From Elusimicrobiota bacterium (lineage in GTDB: Bacteria; Elusimicrobiota; Elusimicrobia; UBA1565; JACRDR01), in NCBI GenBank assembly GCA_016212845.1, contig JACRDR010000149.1, positions 1-7,064 on the forward strand: 7,064 bases of DNA. Reading direction: 5' to 3'. Shown here in pieces: positions 1-5,840 of this stretch; the stretch's first letter is position 1; each line of letters begins with the position of its first letter. The notes beneath the pieces are model-generated. The model did no database searches, was not told where the DNA came from, and saw nothing but the letters and a program-made list of their open reading frames with translations. The position numbers and the translations under genes were made by a program.

Positions 1-1
1 A

Positions 2-64
2 TTGCTCGGCATCCCGCGCGCGGCGCTGGTCGAAGGCGCCTACGTCGATCTCCTGAAGCGCTGA
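2..64 (+). CDS. C-terminal end of a plus-strand gene (partial, product unknown)
   Basis: The frame starting at base 2 reads LLGIPRAALVEGAYVDLLKR and ends in TGA at 62-64; the rest of the gene lies left of the window. The residues look like ordinary protein: hydrophobic, with mixed charge and no Arg/Pro shadow composition. The stop falls 2 nt before a perfect palindrome and 34 nt from the stop of the converging minus-strand gene, which fits a true gene end. The IP-x-ALVEG-xYVD wording loosely recalls C-terminal segments of hydrolases such as amidases, but 20 residues are far too few to name a family. I am fairly sure it is coding and have no supported function. Confidence 0.6.
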   Translation: MLGIPRAALVEGAYVDLLKR

Positions 65-66
65 CG

Positions 67-99
67 GAGTCAATTTGGGGACTGGCCCCAAATTGACTC
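67..99. repeat. Perfect 14-bp inverted repeat, REP-like, between convergent genes
   Basis: The arm at 67-80 (GAGTCAATTTGGGG) is the exact reverse complement of 86-99, with a 5-nt loop ACTGG at 81-85. It occupies almost all of the space between the TGA of the plus-strand gene (62-64) and the TAG of the minus-strand gene (101-99); base 99 belongs to both the right arm and that stop codon. No T-run follows on either strand, so it is not a standard intrinsic terminator, although such a stable hairpin could stop or protect both converging transcripts. Its form (A/T-rich outer stem, GGGG/CCCC inner stem, short asymmetric loop) resembles dispersed REP elements spread by Y1-type (RAYT) transposases. 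That identity is inference, because only one copy is in the window. Confidence 0.7.
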
Positions 100-1676
100 T
101 AGCCGTTGCGGCGGGGGCGGCGCGGGGCTTTCGGCGGGACCCAGCGTTTCGCCGCCAGCGCGACGTCGCCGGAGGAGGGCTTGCGCCAATCCGCGTCGAA
201 CGCCGCCGCGGCGTCGGCCTTGCCTTGATCGTCTTTCCGGTCGATCCCGAGGCTGTAGACCGACCAGCCCTCGCCGTCGGAGACGATCCGAAGGGGCTTC
301 CCGCCGTCGAACGGGTCGTAGGCCGCGCGCGGCAGATGCTCCGGCACGAGTTCCTCCAGCGATGCGGGAGGAGCGGCGGCCTGAAGTTCCCGGAGCCGGA
401 CTCCGGACGCCGCGAAAAGCAGCTGCATGCGGGCGTCCACGAACTGGGCGCGCGCGATGATGCCGGCCAGATCGAGCGCCCCGGGTCCGGCGCGCATCAG
501 CCAGCAATCGCCGAAATCGGAACGCGACTTCAAGCAGTTCCCCAGCGATTCGGCGCGTCGGGACTTCGTCTCCGGATACTTGGCCGTCAGTTCGGCTCGC
601 CTCGCTTCGTACAGTTCCGGCGCGTTCCGCTCCGCCGCCGTCGCGAAGAGCGTGGTCAACGCTCGGCAGGCTTTGCGGTAGTCCTCGACCAGGTTCCGGC
701 GCGAGGAGGAGGGCAGCCACCAGAGAAGGCGTTCGACGTAGAGGGCGTTGGCGTCCTCCAGGAGCCCCTGGTCGAAAGTCACGGCGCGGACCGCGGTCGC
801 GACGGACGGCGTCGCATGGAGCAGCTCGTCCCTCAGTCCGACGTAGACGGCGGGGGGGACGGACGGGTCGGAGAGCAGCGCCGCGGCGGTAGGGTAGGCG
901 TCGTCGAGCATGAGCGCGGCGACGAGGGAGTAGACGATGAGCGGAGTCTTCTGTTCTTGGAGCCGCCGCGCGAGCATGAGTCCGGCGACGACGTCGTCCA
1001 GCGCCTCGGCGTGCCGGCCCGAGGCGACGTTCCGGCGGGCGTCGAGCGCCAAAAAAAGCCCGAGGGTGCGCAAGCCGCCGACTTGGGGGAAGTCCATCCC
1101 GGCGTTGAGGCGCTTCACGTCCGCCGGAAGAAAGTCGCAGAACGGCATGGAGCCGGCCTTGCGCGCGTTCTCGAGCGCGCCGGAGAGTCCGTCCAGTTGT
1201 TTGGCGAGAGAGCTGTCCGGGTCGCTCCAGGCCGCGAGCGCCGCCTCGCGCAGTTGGGGGTTCCCCGCCGGGTACTCCTTGGGGAGTTCCTTGACCGCGG
1301 CCAGGTAGAGGTCGGCGGCGTTCGTCTGTCCGGGCGGCACCTCGCGGACCGGCGCCTTGCCTATCTCGCGGACGTCCGCTTGCCACCTCCTTTCCGCGCG
1401 CATCATCGCGATCCCGCAGGCGAAGAACTGGCCCACGAACGCGGCCAGGGCTAGGCCGATCCACATTCCCTTTCGGGATTTCTTGGGACCGGCGGCGGAC
1501 TTCGGCGGCGGCGCCTCGCCCGCCAGATCGACGCCGGACGGGGGCGAGAAGCCGGGCGGGACGATCGGCGCGGGCTCCTCGACGGGCGACTTGCCGCCGC
1601 GGATGAGCTTGATGCCCACCACGATGAGGGGGATAGAGACGAGGAGCGCGATCCCGAGGCCGAACTCGGCGGGCAT
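99..1676 (-). CDS. Two-TM membrane-anchored protein, 525 aa, unknown function
   Basis: The product starts with a hydrophobic helix (about residues 5-23), then a Pro/Ala-rich low-complexity linker (about 30-65), a basic patch (65-70) and a second hydrophobic helix (about 71-92). A largely alpha-helical domain follows (about 115-430), rich in Ala and Leu. The C-terminus (about 440-485) reads LVPEHLPRAAYDPFDGGKP and then SVYSLGIDRKDD. This is the style of C-terminal segments in pseudopilin-like and planctomycete hypothetical proteins, where a 'DPF-G-P' loop precedes a 'YS-G-D-KDD' strand. The last residues are Arg-rich. I do not recognise a catalytic motif. The frame was chosen over overlapping ones because its composition is balanced and its TM segments are clean. 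The ATG at 1676 has no Shine-Dalgarno sequence, but TATACT lies 6 nt upstream. The stop touches the palindrome at 67-99. I infer an inner-membrane protein with a large extracytoplasmic or cytoplasmic helical domain. Confidence 0.88.
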   Translation of the reverse strand: MPAEFGLGIALLVSIPLIVVGIKLIRGGKSPVEEPAPIVPPGFSPPSGVDLAGEAPPPKSAAGPKKSRKGMWIGLALAAFVGQFFACGIAMMRAERRWQADVREIGKAPVREVPPGQTNAADLYLAAVKELPKEYPAGNPQLREAALAAWSDPDSSLAKQLDGLSGALENARKAGSMPFCDFLPADVKRLNAGMDFPQVGGLRTLGLFLALDARRNVASGRHAEALDDVVAGLMLARRLQEQKTPLIVYSLVAALMLDDAYPTAAALLSDPSVPPAVYVGLRDELLHATPSVATAVRAVTFDQGLLEDANALYVERLLWWLPSSSRRNLVEDYRKACRALTTLFATAAERNAPELYEARRAELTAKYPETKSRRAESLGNCLKSRSDFGDCWLMRAGPGALDLAGIIARAQFVDARMQLLFAASGVRLRELQAAAPPASLEELVPEHLPRAAYDPFDGGKPLRIVSDGEGWSVYSLGIDRKDDQGKADAAAAFDADWRKPSSGDVALAAKRWVPPKAPRRPRRNG

Positions 1677-1682
1677 GGACCG

Positions 1683-1710
1683 AGTATAAGCCCCCGGCCC
1701 AGAAAATCAA
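1683..1710 (-). promoter_or_regulatory. Sigma70-type promoter of the 525-aa gene, predicted leaderless
   Basis: Read on the minus strand, TTGATT (1710-1705) and TATACT (1688-1683) are separated by 16 bp. Both hexamers are close to the TTGACA/TATAAT consensus and stand out against the G+C-rich background. The -10 ends 6 nt before the ATG at 1676, so the normal start of transcription would fall on or next to the A of the ATG. No ribosome binding site is present. The element lies in the 44-nt gap after the stop of the upstream 100-aa gene, so the 525-aa gene probably has its own transcript. Confidence 0.6.
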
Positions 1711-1720
1711 GACGCTGGCG

Positions 1721-2023
1721 TCAGCTCTTTTTGAGTCCCAGCACCTTCCGGCAGGCCTTGCGCACCACCTGCACCCGCGGCTCGAGACACGCCTTCGCGC
1801 CCGCGACGGTCGTGGGCGGCGCTTTACAGAGAATGCTCAGCTCCGCTCCGCAGGCGAGCAAGACCTCCCGAAACGGCGACGGGGCGTTCACCGGTTCGCG
1901 GTACGGCGGCGGCGTGCGGGGCTTCGGGTCGAGCGCGGCGGCGTGGGCAGCCGCGGCGAGTCCTAGGACGCAGGCGCAGGCGAAGAGAGGCAGGAGCGAG
2001 CCGAGCGAGTGGCGTGTCTGCAT
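1721..2023 (-). CDS. Small secreted Cys-rich repeat (GLG1-type) protein, 100 aa
   Basis: The N-terminus has a Sec-type signal peptide with a hydrophobic core at about residues 9-26 and a probable A-H-A cleavage site after residue 28. A short Pro-rich stretch follows (31-50). The mature part has four cysteines at 58, 66, 79 and 91, giving spacings of 7, 12 and 11 residues. The pattern (A)CGAEL...LC, then ACL, then ACRKVL matches the Cys-rich repeat first described in Golgi glycoprotein 1 (Pfam Cys_rich_FGFR), which also occurs in small bacterial periplasmic proteins. Only one repeat unit is present. The cysteines probably form two disulfides outside the cytoplasm; no enzyme activity is known or suggested. 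Cys16 follows L-F-A, a poor lipobox, so a lipoprotein is possible but less likely. There is no Shine-Dalgarno sequence at the ATG (2023); a -10-like hexamer sits 6 nt upstream. Confidence 0.82.
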   Translation of the reverse strand: MQTRHSLGSLLPLFACACVLGLAAAAHAAALDPKPRTPPPYREPVNAPSPFREVLLACGAELSILCKAPPTTVAGAKACLEPRVQVVRKACRKVLGLKKS

Positions 2024-2029
2024 GCCATC

Positions 2030-2058
2030 GTGATAGCTCGAGGACCGGAACTAGGCAA
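2030..2058 (-). promoter_or_regulatory. Candidate promoter of the Cys-rich protein gene, predicted leaderless
   Basis: On the minus strand, TTGCCT (2058-2053) and TATCAC (2035-2030) are 17 bp apart, the optimal sigma70 spacing. Each matches consensus at 4 of 6 positions. The -10 ends 6 nt before the ATG at 2023, the same geometry as the 525-aa and 247-aa genes. The hexamers alone are only moderate; the shared position is the main argument. Confidence 0.42.
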
Positions 2059-2061
2059 CGG

Positions 2062-2078
2062 ACCCGCGGTCAGCGGGT
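2062..2078 (-). terminator. Weak hairpin after the 247-aa gene
   Basis: ACCCGC at 2062-2067 pairs with GCGGGT at 2073-2078 around a 5-nt loop. It lies 11 nt past the TGA of the 247-aa gene (2092-2090) and just upstream of the next gene's candidate -35. There is no T-run after it on the minus strand, so it is at best a weak or factor-dependent transcript end. Confidence 0.25.
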
Positions 2079-2089
2079 GTCTGCAAGGT

Positions 2090-2833
2090 TCAGCGCTGGA
2101 CGAAGACGATCGGCTCGAGTGCCAGGCCGGGCTGCGTCTGGAGGACGGAGACGCGGACCGCCTTCACGCCGACGGTGCCGTCGGTCTCGACCACGATCGC
2201 CGGGTGATGCGCGACGATGTGGTTGTGCTCGCCCTGCACGCCGCAGTCGAAGCCGACGTAGGCGTCCTTTACGCCGCGCTCGCGGCGGAGGGACTTGCCG
2301 TAGCGGAGGAGGACTTCCTCGAGCGCCTTGGCGTCGACCGAGCGGTCCTGGTAGACGTTGCGGACCATGCCGTCGGCCTTCACGTTCTCGACGCGCGGGG
2401 CCGGGACGACGCCGCGGACGAGGTAGGAAGCGGTCGGCTGCGAAACCGGCGGGAACGGCAGGATGTGGAACTTCACGAGCCGGACGGGCTCGAACGTCGG
2501 GTCGGCGTAGAACGAGTACTGGGTTTTGAGCCGCGCCACGCGGTCGGACACGGCCTGCGTCTGCGGGAGATCGGCCGGGACCTCGAGCTCGAGGGCCAGC
2601 GGGATGAGCTCGGCGGCGACGGGCGCCTGCGGGGCGTCCTCGGCGCGGACGGGGAGAACCTTCGGGGCCTCGATCTGCTGGGGCTTCGTCTCGCGGACGA
2701 CCGGGGTGACGCTGACGGGGGTAAAGCCCTTGAGCTGCTGGGCGCCGTCGAACACGGCGGAGAAATTCTGGGCGGAAGCGGCGGTGGCGGCGAGAAGGAG
2801 GGCGGCGGAAAACTTGGTCCAGTGCTGTTTCAT
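2090..2833 (-). CDS. Secreted protein of unknown function, 247 aa
   Basis: A typical signal peptide (Lys at 2 and 7, hydrophobic core 9-20) ends in A-S-A with probable cleavage after residue 21, leaving a mature N-terminal Gln. Residues 35-95 are rich in Pro, Val and Glu and look extended or disordered. Residues 100-150 contain the aromatic and Pro-rich segment YSFYADPTFEPVRLVKFHI. The C-terminal half (about 150-247) reads as a compact alpha/beta domain, with one helix (167-184) followed by strands. It contains a His-rich stretch, GEHNHIVAHH (201-210), that could bind metal, and a single Cys (197). I do not recognise the family. The ATG at 2833 has no Shine-Dalgarno sequence; TATACT ends 7 nt upstream. 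Its upstream region carries a 14-bp palindrome, so it may be individually regulated. Coding status is secure from composition and signal peptide; function is unknown. Confidence 0.87.
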   Translation of the reverse strand: MKQHWTKFSAALLLAATAASAQNFSAVFDGAQQLKGFTPVSVTPVVRETKPQQIEAPKVLPVRAEDAPQAPVAAELIPLALELEVPADLPQTQAVSDRVARLKTQYSFYADPTFEPVRLVKFHILPFPPVSQPTASYLVRGVVPAPRVENVKADGMVRNVYQDRSVDAKALEEVLLRYGKSLRRERGVKDAYVGFDCGVQGEHNHIVAHHPAIVVETDGTVGVKAVRVSVLQTQPGLALEPIVFVQR

Positions 2834-2840
2834 GGGTGAA

Positions 2841-2846
2841 AGTATA
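2841..2846 (-). promoter_or_regulatory. -10 box of the 247-aa gene, predicted leaderless, no good -35
   Basis: TATACT on the minus strand matches 5 of 6 bases of TATAAT and ends 7 nt before the ATG at 2833, so transcription should begin at or within a base or two of the start codon. At spacings of 16-18 bp no acceptable -35 exists (TAGAGG, ATAGAG, AATAGA). This suggests dependence on an activator, for which the palindrome at 2869-2882 is well placed. Confidence 0.5.
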
Positions 2847-2868
2847 GGAAAAGCCCCGAAAACCTCTA

Positions 2869-2882
2869 TTGACCATGGTCAA
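2869..2882. promoter_or_regulatory. Perfect 14-bp palindrome TTGACCATGGTCAA, Crp/Fnr-like operator
   Basis: TTGACCATGGTCAA is its own reverse complement. Written as TTGAC-N4-GTCAA it differs from the FNR consensus TTGAT-N4-ATCAA by one symmetrical base pair. Its centre (2875.5) is about 41.5 bp before the start of transcription predicted from the -10 box at 2841-2846. Class II CRP/FNR activators bind at that distance. It lies in non-coding sequence between a terminator and a gene start. The identity of the binding protein is inference. Confidence 0.5.
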
Positions 2883-2909
2883 CCCCGGGACCTATTCCAG
2901 ATCAATACA

Positions 2910-2943
2910 AAAGACCCCCCTTCCTGGCGGAAGGGGGGTCTTT
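2910..2943 (-). terminator. Strong intrinsic terminator of the zincin-like/PrcB operon
   Basis: Bases 2910-2924 and 2929-2943 are perfect reverse complements (15 bp, with a C6/G6 core) around a 4-nt loop. In the minus-strand transcript the stem ends in UCUUUU followed by GUAUU, a normal U-tract. It lies 21 nt past the TAG of the PrcB-domain gene. The plus strand has a shorter T-run (TCTTT), so it may also stop antisense transcripts. Confidence 0.9.
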
Positions 2944-2964
2944 GCTCGTCGAGAAACGGACGAC

Positions 2965-4734
2965 CTACATTTTTACGCGATTGCCTTTGCCGCGGTTCAT
3001 CCAATCGCCGGAGGAGATCTTGCTGCCGGCGCGGCGGAACGACCACGTGTCGATGTAGTACTCGGCGGAAGCGCTGATGCCGAGGTCGAACACGTGCCGG
3101 TTCGCGCCCGGGGCCGTGGTGATGCGCTGCGGACCGTTCTTCGTGCGCTCGGTCATCTTCGTGTCGCGGCCGAGCGGGTTGCGCCAGCCCAGGGGATCGT
3201 CGCGCCAGATCTCGTACGTGACCTCGAGGGTCTCGCCGGCGTACTCGTTGGTCCGGGAGTCCTCGATGACGAGCTTGAGTTTCCCGCCTTCGTTGACGAT
3301 CGCCGCGGTCACCTTATTCGCCTCGGGAGAGCGCAGGATGCGCGCGCCCGGGGTGAGGGTGATCGTCGCTTCGCCGGTCTGCTGGTTGACGATCGGGCCG
3401 TACTCGGAGTACTGGTAGGCCGGAGAGAGCTTCTCGATCCAGACGCGGCCGCCGTCGTACTTCACGGAGAAGGACTCGGTCTCCCACGGGAGGAGCGTCT
3501 TGTCCTGCGCGAAGTTCACGACGACCTTCATGCCGCGGGCCCGGCTGTACTTGGTGTCCTCGTAGAAGTACTTGTACTGGCGATCCCACCGCGCGCAGCG
3601 GTCGGAGTCGTTCGGGTCGCAGTCGGTGCCGACCCAGCGCCAGTAGAGGACGTAGCGCCGGCGGAACTCGCGGCTGCTGAGGTTCGCGGAGTAGCTGCCG
3701 CCTTGTCCCTTGCCGGTCTCGGTTCCGCCCCGGGTGATCGACGCGGAGTCGGTCTCCTGCTGCCAGCTGCCGAAGCGCTCATCCGTGTAGCCGAGCACGT
3801 CGCGGTACGGGTGCCAATAGCCGACGGACGTGACGCCCGAGTCTTCGATGGGCGTATTGTGTCCCGGCGGCGGCGGAAGGCTGCGGTCGTCGGAGGGCCG
3901 GCCGCGGTACTGCGGCGGCGGCGGCAGGCTGCCGCCCTGGTTGCCGCCGGGAGGCGGCGGGAGCGAGCCTCCCTGGTCGCCCGGAGGAGGCGGAAGGCTT
4001 CCGCCCTGGCGTCCGCGCGAAGGCTGCTGCTGTCCCGGAGGCGGGGGCAGGCCCTGGTCGCCGCGGTTCGTCCGCTCTTCACCGGGAGGCGGCGGAAGCT
4101 GGAGGAGCGAGGCCTTCGGCGCGCCGAACTCTCCGGCGCCGACGAGCGAGACGGCGGCGACGTTTCCGCCGTCGAACGCGAGCGTGTCGGTCTTGCCCGC
4201 GAAGACGTTCGCGAGCTTGCCGGTGACTCGGCCCACCGCGTCGCGGAGGCCGGTCGATTCGTTCGCGGCCGCGACGGCGGCCACGGGCTTCGACTTCGAC
4301 GCGTCGACCTGAATGCGAATGACCGGCGCCTTCGCGACCTTCACGATCTCGAAGGGCTGGCAGAGGGCGGGCATCGAGTACGGCTTCGAGCCGCCTTCCT
4401 TCACGCTGACCACGACCTCGCCGTTCTTGTTCTCGATGACGGTCTCGACCGGCGAGCTGGTCATGCGGTTGCCCAAGAATACGGCGACGACCGCTTCCTT
4501 GGTGAAGTCGACTTTCGGCGCCTCGCCGACCGCGGCGCCGCCGCGGGCGTGCTCGGCCCAAACCGCCTTCCAGGCGGTTTCGTCTTGAATCACGACCTGC
4601 TTGGGTGAGACGACGCCGCTCCACGTGCCGTGGAGCTTCGACCAGTCCTGGACTTGCTGCGCGAACGAGCCCGAGGAGAGGGCTCCCGCCAACGTCAGGG
4701 CCGCGAGGACCCGCTGGATCTTAATACGGTTCAT
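2965..4734 (-). CDS. Secreted PrcB-like domain protein with proline-rich linker, 589 aa
   Basis: The signal peptide covers residues 1-25 (cleavage S-F-A before Gln26). Residues about 45-145 resemble the PrcB C-terminal domain (PrcB_C): a start like 'I-x-DETAWKAVW', then 'VDFTKEAVVAVFLGNR', then strands ending in a 'P-F-E-IVKV...' edge. PrcB is a subunit of the Treponema dentilisin protease complex; related domains occur in many secreted proteins. A Gly/Pro-rich linker (211-291) has six LPPPP units. The C-terminal part (about 300-589) is rich in Tyr, Trp and Arg and reads as beta-strand-rich; it contains one DCDPNDSDRC loop (371-380) whose two Cys could form a disulfide and whose acidic residues could hold calcium. 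I do not recognise that domain. The ATG is preceded by AGGGAG 7 nt upstream, inside the end of the preceding gene, with only 3 nt between stop and start, so the pair is co-transcribed and probably translationally coupled. The domain call is from memory of the family pattern. Confidence 0.85.
   Translation of the reverse strand: MNRIKIQRVLAALTLAGALSSGSFAQQVQDWSKLHGTWSGVVSPKQVVIQDETAWKAVWAEHARGGAAVGEAPKVDFTKEAVVAVFLGNRMTSSPVETVIENKNGEVVVSVKEGGSKPYSMPALCQPFEIVKVAKAPVIRIQVDASKSKPVAAVAAANESTGLRDAVGRVTGKLANVFAGKTDTLAFDGGNVAAVSLVGAGEFGAPKASLLQLPPPPGEERTNRGDQGLPPPPGQQQPSRGRQGGSLPPPPGDQGGSLPPPPGGNQGGSLPPPPQYRGRPSDDRSLPPPPGHNTPIEDSGVTSVGYWHPYRDVLGYTDERFGSWQQETDSASITRGGTETGKGQGGSYSANLSSREFRRRYVLYWRWVGTDCDPNDSDRCARWDRQYKYFYEDTKYSRARGMKVVVNFAQDKTLLPWETESFSVKYDGGRVWIEKLSPAYQYSEYGPIVNQQTGEATITLTPGARILRSPEANKVTAAIVNEGGKLKLVIEDSRTNEYAGETLEVTYEIWRDDPLGWRNPLGRDTKMTERTKNGPQRITTAPGANRHVFDLGISASAEYYIDTWSFRRAGSKISSGDWMNRGKGNRVKM
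3862..4104 (-). repeat. In-frame proline-rich repeats encoding six LPPPP units
   Basis: This segment of the PrcB-domain gene encodes residues 211-291. It holds six copies of LPPPP, five of them followed by Gly, separated by short Gln/Gly/Arg/Ser spacers. Three consecutive units share a GGSLPPPP form (residues 244-274), so the DNA there is a near-tandem repeat of about 30 bp that could expand or contract by slippage. It probably forms a stiff, extended polyproline linker between the N-terminal PrcB-like domain and the C-terminal domain. Confidence 0.85.
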
Positions 4735-4737
4735 GTC

Positions 4738-5832
4738 TTATCTCCCTTCGTTGCCGCGCAGCCAGTCGTATTCGGAGCGGGCCATCTGGCGGAAGTAGTC
4801 GCTCATCTGACGATAGGTGCCGGCGTCGATCCGGCCGTCGTAGTAGAGCTGCTCGAGCGTGCGGTTGCTGCCGCCCTGGAGGTAGCGGAAGAACGGCGAC
4901 TCCTGGATGTTGCGGCCCCGCGCGTAGTAGTCCACCGACGCTTCGCGCCAGCTCTTGAAGAACGACTGCATCGAGTAGCGGCCGTCCTGCCAGCGATCGC
5001 GCCGCGTGTCCCACCAGCGGTTGTTCGAGCTCGTGAGCTCGGCGTAGGTGCGCACCATCGCGCTGTTCGCCAGGTAGTCGCGCTCCACCGAGGCCGGGAA
5101 GGCGCTGTAGTAGAGATGCGCCATCTCGCGGGCGATGTAGGAGGACGCGAACTCCGCGCTTTCGCGCCGGAGCAGGTTGTCGGTGACGGTGATCACCGGG
5201 TTCGGACCCTCGAACGTCGTCCGCGCGTCGTAGGTCGCGGACGGATCGTTGTCGACGCGCAGCTGCAGCGAGCCGCCGTACTTGTTGTAGATCTCCCGGT
5301 AGATCGAGAGACCGACGGCGCTGCGGCCCATCGTCTGGAGCGCGGTCCCGATCCGGGGATCGAGGTTGCCGCCCCCGAACATGCGGAAGTCGGGCTCGGC
5401 GGCCGCGATGGCTCCCTGCGACCAGAACTTTTGGAGGCTGACGTCCGCGTCCTTGGCGACGACGCCCGGCTTGGGCGCGACGGACGAGGCGAGGTTCTGG
5501 AGGCGGGCCTGCATGGTGACGCCGTTGGCCGGAGCTTCGGCCTTCGCGGCGCCGGAGACCGCCAACGGGTTCACCGGGGGCAGTCTTTTCGGAACGAGGA
5601 TCGGATTGATCGCGAGCGGCGAGGCGACGGTCGGATTGGCGAGGACGGACTTGCCCGATACCGTGGGAAGGACGGAGAGGTTCGGCGAGAGCGTCATCGC
5701 CGGGCCGGTCACGGGAGCGGGGGGAAGTCCGAGGGTTCCGGGTACGACGATGGGGACGAATTTAGATACCTGGGCATTGGCGACCGCGGGCATCACGACG
5801 GCCAGCGCGAGCGCTATTCGGCGACGTTCCAT
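4738..5832 (-). CDS. Secreted zincin-like protein with degenerate HExxH motif, 364 aa
   Basis: I chose the ATG at 5832 over the TTG eight codons upstream because AAAGGAGG lies 8 nt before it and the signal peptide then starts normally (MERRR, hydrophobic core 6-19, A-N-A cleavage before Gln21). Residues 25-100 are a Pro/Val/Ala-rich low-complexity region. The folded domain begins near 130. At 211-265 the layout is that of a zinc metallopeptidase core: a strand (PVITVTDNLL), a helix carrying S-Y-I-A-R-E-M-A-H-L-Y-Y (231-242), then P-A-S and a second helix ending Y-A-E-L. In a zincin the helix would read HExxH; here the first His is Arg235, while Glu236 and His239 remain. The protein is therefore either a pseudo-peptidase or not a peptidase at all. 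The C-terminus (about 312-364) is helical and Tyr/Arg-rich. It is the first gene of an operon with the PrcB-domain gene 3 nt downstream. The family assignment is inference. Confidence 0.85.
   Translation of the reverse strand: MERRRIALALAVVMPAVANAQVSKFVPIVVPGTLGLPPAPVTGPAMTLSPNLSVLPTVSGKSVLANPTVASPLAINPILVPKRLPPVNPLAVSGAAKAEAPANGVTMQARLQNLASSVAPKPGVVAKDADVSLQKFWSQGAIAAAEPDFRMFGGGNLDPRIGTALQTMGRSAVGLSIYREIYNKYGGSLQLRVDNDPSATYDARTTFEGPNPVITVTDNLLRRESAEFASSYIAREMAHLYYSAFPASVERDYLANSAMVRTYAELTSSNNRWWDTRRDRWQDGRYSMQSFFKSWREASVDYYARGRNIQESPFFRYLQGGSNRTLEQLYYDGRIDAGTYRQMSDYFRQMARSEYDWLRGNEGR
4742..4747 (-). promoter_or_regulatory. Shine-Dalgarno of the PrcB-domain gene, inside the preceding gene
   Basis: AGGGAG on the minus strand lies 7 nt before the ATG at 4734 and overlaps the final codons of the zincin-like gene (E-G-R-stop). 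Ribosomes finishing the first gene are placed at the start of the second, which supports translational coupling. Confidence 0.65.
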
Positions 5833-5840
5833 CAGTGGCT

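Noticed and set aside
75..1454. Plus-strand open frame of 459 codons and minus-strand frame at 70-1710 (546 codons)
   Set aside because: Both overlap the 525-aa gene, have Arg/Gly/Pro-dominated composition and lack a signal peptide or TM pattern. The 525-aa frame has two clean TM helices and a promoter placed right before its ATG.
1711..1722. Short inverted repeat GACG-CTGG-CGTC at the end of the Cys-rich gene, followed on the minus strand by TTGATTTT
   Set aside because: The stem is only 4 bp and overlaps the stop codon. The T-rich stretch is better explained as the -35 region of the next gene.
2869..2874. TTGACC as the -35 box of the 247-aa gene
   Set aside because: On the minus strand TTGACC lies at 2882-2877, about 30 bp from TATACT, far too distant for a sigma70 -35. 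It fits better as one half of the palindromic operator.
2009..2882. Plus-strand frame 2009-2839 and minus-strand frame 2070-2882 over the 247-aa gene
   Set aside because: The minus-strand alternative is very rich in Arg and Pro, and the plus-strand one is rich in Asp, Leu, Gly and Arg. Only the 2090-2833 frame has a signal peptide and normal composition.
2869..4608. Long plus-strand open frame of 579 codons
   Set aside because: It lies opposite the PrcB-domain gene, is composed mainly of Arg, Val, Ala, Gly and Asp with no recognisable domain, and starts inside the palindrome. It also runs through the terminator. This is a shadow frame produced by high G+C content.
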